Positions 27,124-35,777 of a stretch of DNA of 64,000 bases are shown one piece after another. The stretch lies in contig CAJXMW010000005.1 in NCBI GenBank assembly GCA_913056235.1, positions 310,001 through 374,000 on the forward strand. The letters run 5' to 3'. Each line of letters begins with the position of its first letter. The stretch's first letter is position 1. The notes under the pieces were generated by a model that was not told the DNA's origin, made no database searches, and saw nothing but the letters and a program-made list of their open reading frames with translations. This DNA is from an uncultured Fodinibius sp. (GTDB lineage: Bacteria; Bacteroidota; Rhodothermia; Balneolales; Balneolaceae). The position numbers and the translations under genes were made by a program.

Positions 27124-27684
27124 TTACAGTATTAAAGGATAAACAAAATGTGTGATAATAAGACCGCCAATAAAAAAGCCGATCACCGCAAGCAGTGATG
27201 CCAGCTGCAAATTAGCCAGCCCGCTTATAGCATGACCCGACGTGCATCCACCGGCATAACGGGCACCGAATCCAACGAAGAATCCTCCAACTATCAAAAC
27301 GATTATTCCTGAAGGATCAGCCAAATTCTGCCAGCTAAACAGGCCGTCTGGCATCATGCCTTTAAAGTCTGTAATCCCCAGTGCCTGCAGTTCTGTAACC
27401 GTTTGCTGCGACAGATCGATGGGTTCAGGATTATTCAGGTACCATCCGGCTAAAAAACCACCAAGGACCGTTCCGCCAATGAAAACTAGATTCCAGAGTC
27501 CATTTTCTTTCCAGTCGTACTGGAAAAATTCCACGCGTCCCGGCATACAGGCAGCGCAGGCATGTCTCAGATTTGATGACACCCCAAATTGCTTACTGCC
27601 AATTAAAAGAAGTAAGGGAACAACAAGTCCAATTAGCGGCCCGGAAACATACCACGGCCACGGTTGCTGCAACAATTCTGTCAT
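27124..27684 (-). CDS. YeeE/YedE-family sulfur transporter, large subunit
   Basis: A membrane protein of 186 residues with five or six helices. Conserved cysteine motifs are present: HACAACMPGRVEFF and GFGARYAGGCTSGHAISGLANLQ. The second is the thiosulfate-path signature of the family. ATG at 27684 is preferred over GTG at 27687. It is the first gene of the operon YeeE-YeeE-CstB-TauE. The promoter region carries a copy of the 20-bp element also found at the GntR gene and the efflux operon. Confidence 0.88.
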   Translation of the reverse strand: MTELLQQPWPWYVSGPLIGLVVPLLLLIGSKQFGVSSNLRHACAACMPGRVEFFQYDWKENGLWNLVFIGGTVLGGFLAGWYLNNPEPIDLSQQTVTELQALGITDFKGMMPDGLFSWQNLADPSGIIVLIVGGFFVGFGARYAGGCTSGHAISGLANLQLASLLAVIGFFIGGLIITHFVYPLIL

Positions 27685-27743
27685 CACCTACATATTTTTC
27701 CTACGGATTTTTCAACCCTGAAAGTAGGAGTTTAGCTCCTCCC

Positions 27744-27763
27744 TATCAATACAAGTAACTACA
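27744..27763 (-). promoter_or_regulatory. putative GntR operator, site C
   Basis: TATCAATACAAGTAACTACA matches site A (34759-34778) at 17 of 20 positions, and lies 60 bases before the start of the YeeE-CstB-TauE operon. The core TCAATACAAGTAA is identical to site A. The small hairpin AGGAG-TTTAG-CTCCT (27727-27741) lies between it and the gene. Confidence 0.6.
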
Positions 27764-27806
27764 AATAAGCTTTGAATTAAATTCGGCAAATAGGTGATTT
27801 ATATTT

Positions 27807-28121
27807 CTATCCTTTAGAAGGTTTGGGAGTTTTAGGTGCATCTTCTTCAACCCCAATCCCAAATTTAGATAAAATCTGTTCAGCCAGGCACCATCCGGTC
27901 AGCGAAGACTGGAATAGATTCAGGCCAACAAACAGGGTGAATAAAAACCAATAGGGACTTACGAAATAGCCCAAGATCACACTAATAGTGACAAAAGTGC
28001 CGGCCAGCATACGTATAGCCTTTTCCATGGGCCGCATTGTAGAACAACTTGGATTTTGATTATTCATAATATTGCTTTGTTGATTATTGAAATTTAAATC
28101 GTTGTTATGCTGATTCTTCAA
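27807..28121 (-). CDS. DUF2892 membrane protein
   Basis: A 104-residue protein with two close membrane helices and the DUF2892 (YgaP-like membrane hairpin) pattern: MEKAIRMLAGTFVTISVILG, then NLFQSSLTGWCLAEQILSKFG. The polar 34-residue N terminus may be shorter in reality (an internal ATG gives MNNQNPSC). DUF2892 hairpins often accompany rhodanese and sulfur-transfer genes. It overlaps the PII-like gene by 17 bases and closes the efflux operon. Confidence 0.85.
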   Translation of the reverse strand: MKNQHNNDLNFNNQQSNIMNNQNPSCSTMRPMEKAIRMLAGTFVTISVILGYFVSPYWFLFTLFVGLNLFQSSLTGWCLAEQILSKFGIGVEEDAPKTPKPSKG

Positions 28122-28416
28122 CGCTCAGTGAATAGGCATGCAGCGGGTTTTGTTTTTCAGCGCCGGTTTCTTTGTTATAGGCTTTTACTTCCTTGATAAA
28201 TCGCTTTACGCACTCTTCATCTTGAATGGAAAAAAACAGTGAGGAATAAACGCCATGATCTTCCCCCGTAAACCAGTTAGAGATCTCCGGTTGATGTTTA
28301 TCGGTCCTAAAACCGTGCACTTCCGTTTCACTGTAAATGGGCACCTTCTGGCGTGATAAAATCTTTCGCACGTCATTGGTGTATTCTTCAATACTGAGTA
28401 TGATTAATAGCTTCAT
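28105..28416 (-). CDS. PII-like small protein of the efflux operon
   Basis: A 103-residue soluble protein whose pattern (MKLLIILSIEEYTNDVRKIL, VPIYSETEVHGF, SSLFFSIQDEECVKRFIKEV) fits the ferredoxin-like PII/CutA/DUF3240 fold. The PII T-loop position holds a short segment (RTDKHQPEISNWFTGED). Such proteins form trimers and regulate membrane partners by direct contact. It lies 75 bases after the RND pump gene, across a strong hairpin, and overlaps the DUF2892 gene. Control of the pump is inferred from position only. Confidence 0.65.
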   Translation of the reverse strand: MKLLIILSIEEYTNDVRKILSRQKVPIYSETEVHGFRTDKHQPEISNWFTGEDHGVYSSLFFSIQDEECVKRFIKEVKAYNKETGAEKQNPLHAYSLSVEESA

Positions 28417-28441
28417 AATATGATGTTTTTAATTAGTGATA

Positions 28442-28479
28442 ATCACGACCGGGTTCACAATCCAAGACCCGGCCGTGAT
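28442..28479 (-). other. intercistronic hairpin between RND and PII-like genes
   Basis: ATCACGACCGGGT and ACCCGGCCGTGAT pair over 13 positions with one mismatch, around a 12-base loop, in the 75-bp gap. The minus-side exit has TATCACTAATTAAAAAC, not a T run. It could partly end transcription or protect the upstream message. Confidence 0.5.
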
Positions 28480-28491
28480 ACATGCTTAACC

Positions 28492-31400
28492 TTACGCTTG
28501 CTCTCCTTTAAGCTCCTTTACTTTGTTCTCTACCATAAAGTAAATCAACGGTATCATAATCAGGGTCAATGCTGTGGATGCTACCGCGCCGCCCATCAGT
28601 GAAATTGCCAGACCCTGGAATATTGGATCGAACAGTATTACGACTGCGCCAATAACCACGGTACCGGCCGTCAACAGAATAGGCATGCTACGCACGGCCC
28701 CGGCTTCGATCACGGCCTGCTTGAGCGACTCCCCGTCATCAAGCCGTATGTTGATAAAGTCAATCAGTAAGACGGAGTTTCGCACCATAATACCGGCCAG
28801 GGCAATCATCCCGATCATGGATGTGGCCGTAAAGAAAGCGCCCAGCACCCAGTGCCCTACCAGAATACCAATCAATGAAAGCGGGATAGCGATCATCATG
28901 ATTATGGGCACTTTGAAATCCTGGAACCACCCGATGATCAGCATGTAGATGATCACCAGCACAACAGCAAAGGCAATACCCAGATCGCGAAATACCTCGT
29001 AGGTAATCTGCCATTCGCCGTCCCACTTAAGGGTATAGTCGTCCGTCATAAACGGCTGACCAGCAAAGATCTGCGACAGGTTATAACCTTTGGGCATTTT
29101 AATATTATCGATCTCCCCACCGGTATCGAGCAAAGCATACACCGGGCTTTCGATTTCCCCGGCTACCTCAGCCAGCACATACGTTACGCGCCGCTGATTT
29201 TTACGGTGGATACTTGATTCGAGCGTATCCTCGCTTACCGTCACCAGATCGGCTACGGGGATCATCGCTCCTGATGCCGACTTCATATGCAACTGCTTCA
29301 GCTTTTGGATATCAGAGCGACCCGCCTTGGGTAACTTGACTGTAATGGGCACATCATTTAATTCTTTCTCACTGTATAGGCGCGATACGTCTTTACCTCG
29401 CAGCGCCATAGTTACGGTCTGCACCACCTGTTTGGATGAGATGCCCGACATCATTGCCTTTTCGGTATTCACATCCAGCTTATACTTGGTCTGCGGTGCT
29501 TCCACCATCCAGTCTACATCAACGATACCTTCCGTTTTTTCGAAAATACCTTTTACCTGACGACCCACCCGCTTACGCTCATCGGAATCAGGACCGTAAA
29601 CTTCGGCTACGATTGTAGATTGTACCGGAGGTCCAGGCGGCACCTCTACCACTTTAACATTAGCATTGTACTTTTTGCCCACCTTTTGAACCATGGGACG
29701 AAGGCGTTTGGCAATAGCGTGACTTTGATCACTGCGCTCTCCCTTATCGATCAGGTTCAGCTGGATATCCGCCACATTAGGGCCTTTTCGCAAGTCGTAA
29801 TGACGAACGAGCCCGTTAAAGTTAATAGGTGCATTGTTACCGGCATAGATTTGATAATCCTTGATTTCCGGTACATCCTTCAAACTCAATCCTACTTCAC
29901 GAGCAACCGCATTGGTGCGTTCCAGCGTAGTACCTTCGGGCATGTCAATTATCAGTTGTACCTCATTTTTATTATCAAATGGAAGCATTTTTACCTCAAC
30001 CATTCGAAACACAAACAACAGGGTTGAGGCCAGTAGTAATACCGTTACCCCGATAATAAATGTCCACCGTTTGAACGTATTTTCGAGCAACGGTTCCATG
30101 ATACGCTGGTACCACTTATAGATAATCGTTTCTTTAAGATCATATTGCTTCTCTTCTCCGTCTTCATCCTTCTCAGAATTACCGTGTGGAAGTAGAATGT
30201 ATGCCAGCCAGGGAGTAATAATAAGGGCAACAATCAGCGAGAAAATCATGGCCAGCGAAGCACCGATCGGCATGGGACTCATATATGGGCCCATCAGTCC
30301 CGATACAAAAGCCATCGGCAATACCGCCGAAATTACGGTAAATGTCGCCAAGATAGTCGGATTTCCAACCTCACTGATCGAGGCGATGGCCGCCTGCTTG
30401 AGCGGCAGTTTCTTCATCTTAAAGTGCCTGTGCATGTTCTCGGCAATAATAATCGAATCATCAACCACAATACCTGTCACAAAAACCAGCGCAAAAAGCG
30501 TAATTCGGTTTAGGGTATAACCGAACATGTAGTACAAAAAGAGAGTCAATGCAAAAGTCACCGGTACCGATAAGAATACAACCAGTCCACCGCGCCAACC
30601 CAGAGCAAGAGCGACTACAAAGGTCACAGCTAGTATGGCAACCAGCAAGTGCTCAAGGAGCGAAAATACCTTTGCTGAGGCCGTCTCCCCATAATTACGG
30701 GTAGTTGTCACATTTACATCGTTTGGAATAAGACTGCCATCGAGCTTATCAACCTTGCGTTGGATTTGCTCAGCAATTGCCATCGCATCAGCCCCGGAGC
30801 GCTTTGCTACCGAAATCGTTACTGCAGGATATGATTCACCCGCATTCAAACCGGTTTCCTGTGCTTTTTGATGGCCGACACCATATGAAACATACTCGGA
30901 AGGCTCCTCCGGACCATCGCGAATTTCAGCGATACTGTGCAAGTAAACGGGATCTCCATTTTTTACATCTACAACGACGTTCCGCACCTCTTCAGCAGAT
31001 TTAAAAAAGTCGCCGGTATTTACCAAGTACTCCGTATCGTTATTGCTGAATGATCCCGATGAAAGTTCTTGATTCGACGCCTGTATTTGGCCGACCACCT
31101 GCATGGGATCAATGCCATAAGAGGCCATTTTGTTCTTATCCAGATTCACCGAAACCTGTCGGGTTCGCCCGCCGTGGATATCAGTCTGCGCCACGTCTTC
31201 AATCTGCTTAATATCTAATGCCATCTCGTCAGCCACGCGACGCAACTCAAAATCGCTGTATTTATCGCTCCATAACGTCAATGTCATAATCGGAACGTCA
31301 TCAATAGAGCGCGTTTTTACCATGGGTTGGGTCGCCCCCTCGGGAAACCGGTCCATATTTTTCATGATCTCGTTATAGAGCCGAACCAGACTACGCTCCA

Positions 31401-31716
31401 CATCTTCGCCAACGTAAAAACGAGCAGAGACCATCGCCTGGTCAGGCATGGAGGTGGAGTACACATATTCGACCCCTTCAATATTTGAGAGCACTTTCTC
31501 CAGCGGGATTGCAATATTCTTTTCCACCTCGTCGGGCGTAGCCCCGGGATAACCGACAAAAATATCGGCCATCGGCACATCAATTTGTGGCTCTTCTTCA
31601 CGCGGAGTCAAATATGTTCCGTAAAAACCCAGCGCCAGAAACACAATCATCAACAAGGGTGTCAACTTCGAGTCGATAAACCCTTGCGCTATTTTTCCTG
31701 CAATTCCAGTCTTCAT
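28492..31716 (-). CDS. RND-family efflux pump permease
   Basis: A 1074-residue inner-membrane pump of the AcrB/HAE type with twelve helices and two large periplasmic loops. Key features are the N-terminal helix, the porter-domain signature GYPGATPDEVEKNIAIPLEK, and the proton-relay pair in helix 4, GIVVDDSIIIAEN (Asp-Asp as in AcrB, not the heavy-metal-type DGAV). The C-terminal repeat IGMIALAGIMVRNSVLLIDF is complete. It exports a substrate with proton influx through MFP and TolC partners encoded just upstream. Substrate unknown; linkage to sulfur genes through a shared operator suggests a sulfur-related or thiol-toxic compound. Confidence 0.95.
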   Translation of the reverse strand: MKTGIAGKIAQGFIDSKLTPLLMIVFLALGFYGTYLTPREEEPQIDVPMADIFVGYPGATPDEVEKNIAIPLEKVLSNIEGVEYVYSTSMPDQAMVSARFYVGEDVERSLVRLYNEIMKNMDRFPEGATQPMVKTRSIDDVPIMTLTLWSDKYSDFELRRVADEMALDIKQIEDVAQTDIHGGRTRQVSVNLDKNKMASYGIDPMQVVGQIQASNQELSSGSFSNNDTEYLVNTGDFFKSAEEVRNVVVDVKNGDPVYLHSIAEIRDGPEEPSEYVSYGVGHQKAQETGLNAGESYPAVTISVAKRSGADAMAIAEQIQRKVDKLDGSLIPNDVNVTTTRNYGETASAKVFSLLEHLLVAILAVTFVVALALGWRGGLVVFLSVPVTFALTLFLYYMFGYTLNRITLFALVFVTGIVVDDSIIIAENMHRHFKMKKLPLKQAAIASISEVGNPTILATFTVISAVLPMAFVSGLMGPYMSPMPIGASLAMIFSLIVALIITPWLAYILLPHGNSEKDEDGEEKQYDLKETIIYKWYQRIMEPLLENTFKRWTFIIGVTVLLLASTLLFVFRMVEVKMLPFDNKNEVQLIIDMPEGTTLERTNAVAREVGLSLKDVPEIKDYQIYAGNNAPINFNGLVRHYDLRKGPNVADIQLNLIDKGERSDQSHAIAKRLRPMVQKVGKKYNANVKVVEVPPGPPVQSTIVAEVYGPDSDERKRVGRQVKGIFEKTEGIVDVDWMVEAPQTKYKLDVNTEKAMMSGISSKQVVQTVTMALRGKDVSRLYSEKELNDVPITVKLPKAGRSDIQKLKQLHMKSASGAMIPVADLVTVSEDTLESSIHRKNQRRVTYVLAEVAGEIESPVYALLDTGGEIDNIKMPKGYNLSQIFAGQPFMTDDYTLKWDGEWQITYEVFRDLGIAFAVVLVIIYMLIIGWFQDFKVPIIMMIAIPLSLIGILVGHWVLGAFFTATSMIGMIALAGIMVRNSVLLIDFINIRLDDGESLKQAVIEAGAVRSMPILLTAGTVVIGAVVILFDPIFQGLAISLMGGAVASTALTLIMIPLIYFMVENKVKELKGEQA

Positions 31717-31741
31717 AATGGTATATCTAAATAATTTCTAT

Positions 31742-32836
31742 TTACTGCGTATTTACTTTGCGACCTTCGCGTAGCGGCTGATCAACCGAAGCTACAAATG
31801 ATTCGCCTTGCGATAATCCCGATAAGATCTCTACCCCATCGGCACTTTCATCACCAAGACGAACCCAGCGAAGCACAATTTCAGAGTTATCATTTAATGT
31901 ATATAAACCGGTCAACTGTCCGCGCTCAATAATGGCAGACTTGGGCACGACAATCGAACGATCACTCTCTGTGACCAATCCGACCTGAGCGAACATGCCC
32001 GATTTTACGCCGGAATCCTTCTCCAGCTCGGGCAGCATTACTTCAACAGCAAACTGTCGACTCCCGCGATTACCAGCCTGATTAATATTCTTAACAATGC
32101 CAACGCCATCACTATAACCTGCCGCTTTTATGTCTACCGAAACGGTATCATTATAATGGAACAGCGAAATGTTACTCTCGGGAACTGTTAGGTTCACCTT
32201 CATAATACTTTCCTGTTCAAGCGCAATAATAGGCTGTCCCGGGTTGGCCATATCTCCTTCGGTAGCCCTCTTTGACACCACATATCCGTTAAAAGGAGCC
32301 GTCAACCGGGTGTAATCGAGCATATCTTCCACTTCCTGAAGCTTGCTCTCCAAGGTCTTTACTTTGGCTTTGGCCATCTCATACTGCGTAGAAATATCAT
32401 CCAGTTCTTTTTGCGTAGCGCTTTTCTGCTCATGTAAATTCTTAATGCGGTTATAATTGGTCTCTACATTTTTCAGTGCCGCCTTGGCTTCAATCAGGCT
32501 TGATTCAACCTGACTTTTCTGCGCCTGCAGGTTATCATCTTTAATCTGAATCAACACGTCACCCTTGCTTACGTAGTCGCCTTCTTCAAGATCAAGCTGG
32601 GTTATACGTCCCATCACTTTGGTACTCATGTTGACGGTGCGATCGCTGCTTACCGTACCCGAAAAGCGGTGCGATATAGTTCCCCTCACATATTCTGCAG
32701 TCTGCGTATCTACCGTTATAGACTGATCTTGTGCGGACTTCTCGCTGTCAGAAGAGCTGCATGAGATCCCCACCAACATTAGCACTGCAAGTGCAGATAA
32801 TAGTCTTCCTGATATGTTCATGATGCTATATTTCAT
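31742..32836 (-). CDS. RND periplasmic adaptor (MFP) lipoprotein
   Basis: A 364-residue adaptor with a lipobox (LMLVGISC). It has the lipoyl/barrel-sandwich halves (GRITQLDLEEGDYVSKGDVL and LTAPFNGYVVSKRATEGDMANPGQP) split by a coiled-coil hairpin of about 80 residues rich in Lys/Glu/Gln. A beta-barrel and membrane-proximal domain follow. It links the RND permease to TolC. Spacing is 25 bases to the permease and 38 to TolC, all on the minus strand. Confidence 0.94.
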   Translation of the reverse strand: MKYSIMNISGRLLSALAVLMLVGISCSSSDSEKSAQDQSITVDTQTAEYVRGTISHRFSGTVSSDRTVNMSTKVMGRITQLDLEEGDYVSKGDVLIQIKDDNLQAQKSQVESSLIEAKAALKNVETNYNRIKNLHEQKSATQKELDDISTQYEMAKAKVKTLESKLQEVEDMLDYTRLTAPFNGYVVSKRATEGDMANPGQPIIALEQESIMKVNLTVPESNISLFHYNDTVSVDIKAAGYSDGVGIVKNINQAGNRGSRQFAVEVMLPELEKDSGVKSGMFAQVGLVTESDRSIVVPKSAIIERGQLTGLYTLNDNSEIVLRWVRLGDESADGVEILSGLSQGESFVASVDQPLREGRKVNTQ

Positions 32837-32874
32837 TGTTCTATTTGTTTAGTTATTAAAATCGTTTGGAAAAA

Positions 32875-34245
32875 TTAGTAAGGCATTTCACGCTCAACCA
32901 GCAACTCCAGTGTTGCCACACTCAAATTGTATTGATAGAGCGCATTTAATCGCTTCAGCTTACTTTGCAGCAACTTAGTTTCGGCCTGCAGCAGATCTGT
33001 CGTTTTTTCCATGCCTTGCTCATAGCGATTATTGCGGATACGGAAATCTTCTTCCGCCTGCTCTACGGAGGCCTCGGCAAACTGAAGTTGTTCTTGGGCC
33101 TGATCAAGCGAACGTTGTGCCTGCTGTATCTCCATCTTGTTCTTAAAAAGACTACTTTCGTAAGCCAACTCTGCCTTTTTCAACTGGGCTTTGGACTCCA
33201 TCACCTTGCCCACATTTTTAAATCCTTTAAACAGATCCCACTTGAGCGTTGCCCCTATCATATAACTGTCGCCCTGCGTTCCGAAGGGCACCTCGTCATT
33301 AAATTCGTAGCTGCCAAACAGGTTTATGCTGGGAATAAAATTAAATTTCGAAGACCGTTGCATCTCTTTCGCCGCCGACATTCGGTATTTCATCGCCTCT
33401 AATTTGGCATTCGTGGAATTCTCGGCATCAATCATTTCGTCCGAAATACCGGGACGCATCTGCAGACTGTCTGTAGCCTCAATGGCGATATCCTCATCGA
33501 TATTCAGCAGATAGCGGAAATTATCCTGCACTGTTTCTCGTTGGTCACGAACTTTTGACTGTCTACTTTTGAGCTCCAATACACGAACTTTCGCCGCCAG
33601 ATAATCGGCCTTGTTGATCATATCCTGCTCGTAATAGTTCTTGGCCTGACGTTTATTTTCACGCGCAACCTCGAGCGACTTCGTAATAACCTGTTCCTGC
33701 TTAGCCATCAGCTGGAGCTGATAATACGTATCTTTCACTTGGTAGCGGACGTGCTGAATAGTCCCCTCCATCTGTTTCTTAGCCGCTTCCAACTGGTTTT
33801 TTACCGCTCGGCGCTGAAAAATCGCATCCGCATTAAACAGTGGCTGCTGCGCCTTAAAGGTAGTGGTAAAGTTATCATAGGCATCCGGATCATTTAACCG
33901 CGTTGGATTAAAATCGGCTTGCGTTACCGCTTCCTGCTTGAGCTTAAAGCCAAAAACATTAAGTGGATCATTAGTTGAGACGCCCGTCTCTTCAATCGAA
34001 AGCTGTGGCAAAAATGTGGCATTGGTCTGTCGATACTGTGATCGAGCTTTCTCCATGTCCGCCTCGGCCATCCGAATTTCGAAACTAGCTTCTTCGGTAA
34101 TCGCAAGCGCTTCTTGCAGGCTCATCTCCCGAACGTCTGTGGTATCAGTTGCATTAGACTGTGCTAATATCGGCTGGAACGAGAATACCATTATCCCGGC
34201 CAGCAGCACAAACATCTTGTCGTTTATCTTCTTAATAGTTCGCAT
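32875..34245 (-). CDS. TolC-family outer-membrane efflux protein
   Basis: A 456-residue protein with a signal peptide (VLLAGIMVFSFQPILAQ) and two long Glu/Gln/Lys-rich coiled-coil repeats typical of TolC (MSLQEALAITEEASFEIRMA and the later RYEQGMEKTTDLLQAETKLL). A trimer would make the outer-membrane channel for the pump. It precedes the adaptor gene, so the order is DUF302, TolC, MFP, RND, PII-like, DUF2892. Confidence 0.93.
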   Translation of the reverse strand: MRTIKKINDKMFVLLAGIMVFSFQPILAQSNATDTTDVREMSLQEALAITEEASFEIRMAEADMEKARSQYRQTNATFLPQLSIEETGVSTNDPLNVFGFKLKQEAVTQADFNPTRLNDPDAYDNFTTTFKAQQPLFNADAIFQRRAVKNQLEAAKKQMEGTIQHVRYQVKDTYYQLQLMAKQEQVITKSLEVARENKRQAKNYYEQDMINKADYLAAKVRVLELKSRQSKVRDQRETVQDNFRYLLNIDEDIAIEATDSLQMRPGISDEMIDAENSTNAKLEAMKYRMSAAKEMQRSSKFNFIPSINLFGSYEFNDEVPFGTQGDSYMIGATLKWDLFKGFKNVGKVMESKAQLKKAELAYESSLFKNKMEIQQAQRSLDQAQEQLQFAEASVEQAEEDFRIRNNRYEQGMEKTTDLLQAETKLLQSKLKRLNALYQYNLSVATLELLVEREMPY

Positions 34246-34313
34246 TGTATTCGATCTTATTTAATGATTTCTATCCCTGCCTGTTGTCGTAAAATTTCTT
34301 TCAGGGTGTTGGA

Positions 34314-34730
34314 TTACAGCCGATCAATCACTTTTTGCAACTTTGATCGCACTTCATCTGCAATGGGATGCAACTCGTCATTCTCAACGGCCTGCATCGA
34401 AGTCACCGGATCTACGGCCGAAATCTCTACCTGGCCGTCCTCATGCTCTTCAACAATTACATTGCAAGGCAACATTATTCCTATTTTATCTTCAGATGTA
34501 AGCGCCTTGTGTGCAAAATGCGGATTACATGCTCCCAGAATCCGATACTTCTTAAAATCCACATCAAGCTTTTCCTTAAGCGTATCTTTGACATCAATTT
34601 CAGTCAGCACCCCAAAACCTTCATCTTTAAGCAGGGCTGTAACCGTTTCAATAGCTTCCTCAAATGATTGATCGGTTGTAGCAGAGTAAAAGTAATTCAT
34701 AACACTTTGGGTTTGATTGTTTTTTGTCAT
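34314..34730 (-). CDS. DUF302 domain protein
   Basis: A 138-residue cytosolic protein of the DUF302 family. Typical elements are SFEEAIETVTALLKDEGFGVL, DVKDTLKEKLDVDF, LGACNPHFAHKAL and IGIMLPCNVIVEE. The two cysteines in GACNP and LPCN are conserved in the family and may bind metal or sulfur. Function is not established; DUF302 genes recur beside sulfur-transfer and thiosulfate-transport genes. It is the first gene of the efflux operon, and operator site A lies 29 bases before its ATG. Confidence 0.85.
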   Translation of the reverse strand: MTKNNQTQSVMNYFYSATTDQSFEEAIETVTALLKDEGFGVLTEIDVKDTLKEKLDVDFKKYRILGACNPHFAHKALTSEDKIGIMLPCNVIVEEHEDGQVEISAVDPVTSMQAVENDELHPIADEVRSKLQKVIDRL

Positions 34731-34758
34731 GCATGAATATAGGGACAGAAAATATAGT

Positions 34759-34778
34759 TGTCAATACAAGTAAATACA
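34759..34778 (-). promoter_or_regulatory. putative GntR operator, site A
   Basis: TGTCAATACAAGTAAATACA shows outer TGT/ACA and inner TAC/GTA dyad symmetry around AA. It lies 29 bases before the DUF302 start, directly against a TATATTTT that resembles a -7 box, so binding would repress the efflux operon. The best of three copies. Confidence 0.65.
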
Positions 34779-34868
34779 TATATTCAATTATCCCGATATA
34801 TTTCCTCTATAAGCCCATATAAAAGCCCTAAAACACCCCTTAACCCTATATATAGACAACAATACAAT

Positions 34869-34888
34869 TAAAATTACTTGTATTAACA
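34869..34888 (+). promoter_or_regulatory. putative GntR operator, site B
   Basis: On the plus strand TAAAATTACTTGTATTAACA matches the reverse complement of site A at 16 of 20 positions. It lies 63 bases before the GntR start and two bases before a TATTTG box, the same phase as site A. Suggests autoregulation. An inverted repeat AATTAACC/GGTTAATT (34897-34920, eight-base loop) lies between it and the gene. Confidence 0.6.
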
Positions 34889-34951
34889 GGTATTTGAATT
34901 AACCCTAATTTTGGTTAATTTAAAAGATGAATTTTTAACAATTATGCAGCT

Positions 34952-35758
34952 ATGGACTTAAAAGACGGAATACCACTCCATAAACAGATCAGCGACTGGC
35001 TGAAACAGAAAATTGAAACAGGGGCATTGGCATCAGATGAAAAACTGCCCTCAGAGAATGAGTTGAGCAAAAAGTTTGATGTGAGTCGAGTAACGGTTCG
35101 ACGGGCTCTGCAAACGCTTGAAAACGATCAGCTGATCTACCGCTGTCAGGGTTTGGGATCGTTTGTCACCGACCAGCGTACCCACCAGTCCTTTTCGATT
35201 CTTAATGACTTTTCCGAAGAGCTTGAAGGTTCGGGCATGAAGGCTAGCTCAAAGCTCATCTCTTTCGAGCAAGTGAATATCAGTGACAGAAAAGATTTAC
35301 TTTCCTATCTCGGCATTGAAAGTAAAAAAGTGGCTGTAAAAATTGAACGTGTTCGTCTGGGTGACGGAGCTCCTGTTGCCTATGATGTCACTTGGATGCC
35401 TGTTTTTTATGGTCAGCTCATTGAAGGATATGACCTTGAAAAGACTACGATATTCAAGATTTTGGAAGGAGAGTTCGACATCCCCATTGAACGGGGATGC
35501 TACCGATTTGAAGCCACAGTCGCCGACCGAAATTTGGCAAATCATTTAAACGTAGAACCACACACTCCTCTTTTACAGATAAATCGTATATCTTATACTA
35601 TTGGGGACAAACCCATATATTTCCAGAAACGGTATTATAGAAATGATAAAATAGTTTTTGAACTGATGGCGGAACGTCCCTCAAATACAGGAAAAAATGA
35701 AGAAAAAATGCCATTTAAAGAGTTTACACCCGTATTCAGAGACAAAAAACAATCCTAA
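34952..35758 (+). CDS. GntR-family (HutC subfamily) transcription regulator
   Basis: A 268-residue regulator with an N-terminal winged helix (LPSENELSKKFDVSRVTVRRAL) and a C-terminal UTRA ligand domain (about 85-235; DFSEELEGSG, ATVADRNLANHLNVEP, TPLLQINRISY). HutC-type proteins are dimers released from DNA by a small ligand. Only two cysteines occur, Cys65 in the wing (where Arg or Lys is usual) and Cys183 in the UTRA pocket region. That would permit a persulfide- or thiol-type response, which is speculation. It is divergent from the efflux operon and shares an operon with a DUF2892 gene 19 bases on. Three matching DNA elements suggest it governs both sulfur and efflux operons and itself. 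Confidence 0.92.
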   Translation: MDLKDGIPLHKQISDWLKQKIETGALASDEKLPSENELSKKFDVSRVTVRRALQTLENDQLIYRCQGLGSFVTDQRTHQSFSILNDFSEELEGSGMKASSKLISFEQVNISDRKDLLSYLGIESKKVAVKIERVRLGDGAPVAYDVTWMPVFYGQLIEGYDLEKTTIFKILEGEFDIPIERGCYRFEATVADRNLANHLNVEPHTPLLQINRISYTIGDKPIYFQKRYYRNDKIVFELMAERPSNTGKNEEKMPFKEFTPVFRDKKQS

Positions 35759-35777
35759 AAAATTATGAGGTAGTGCT

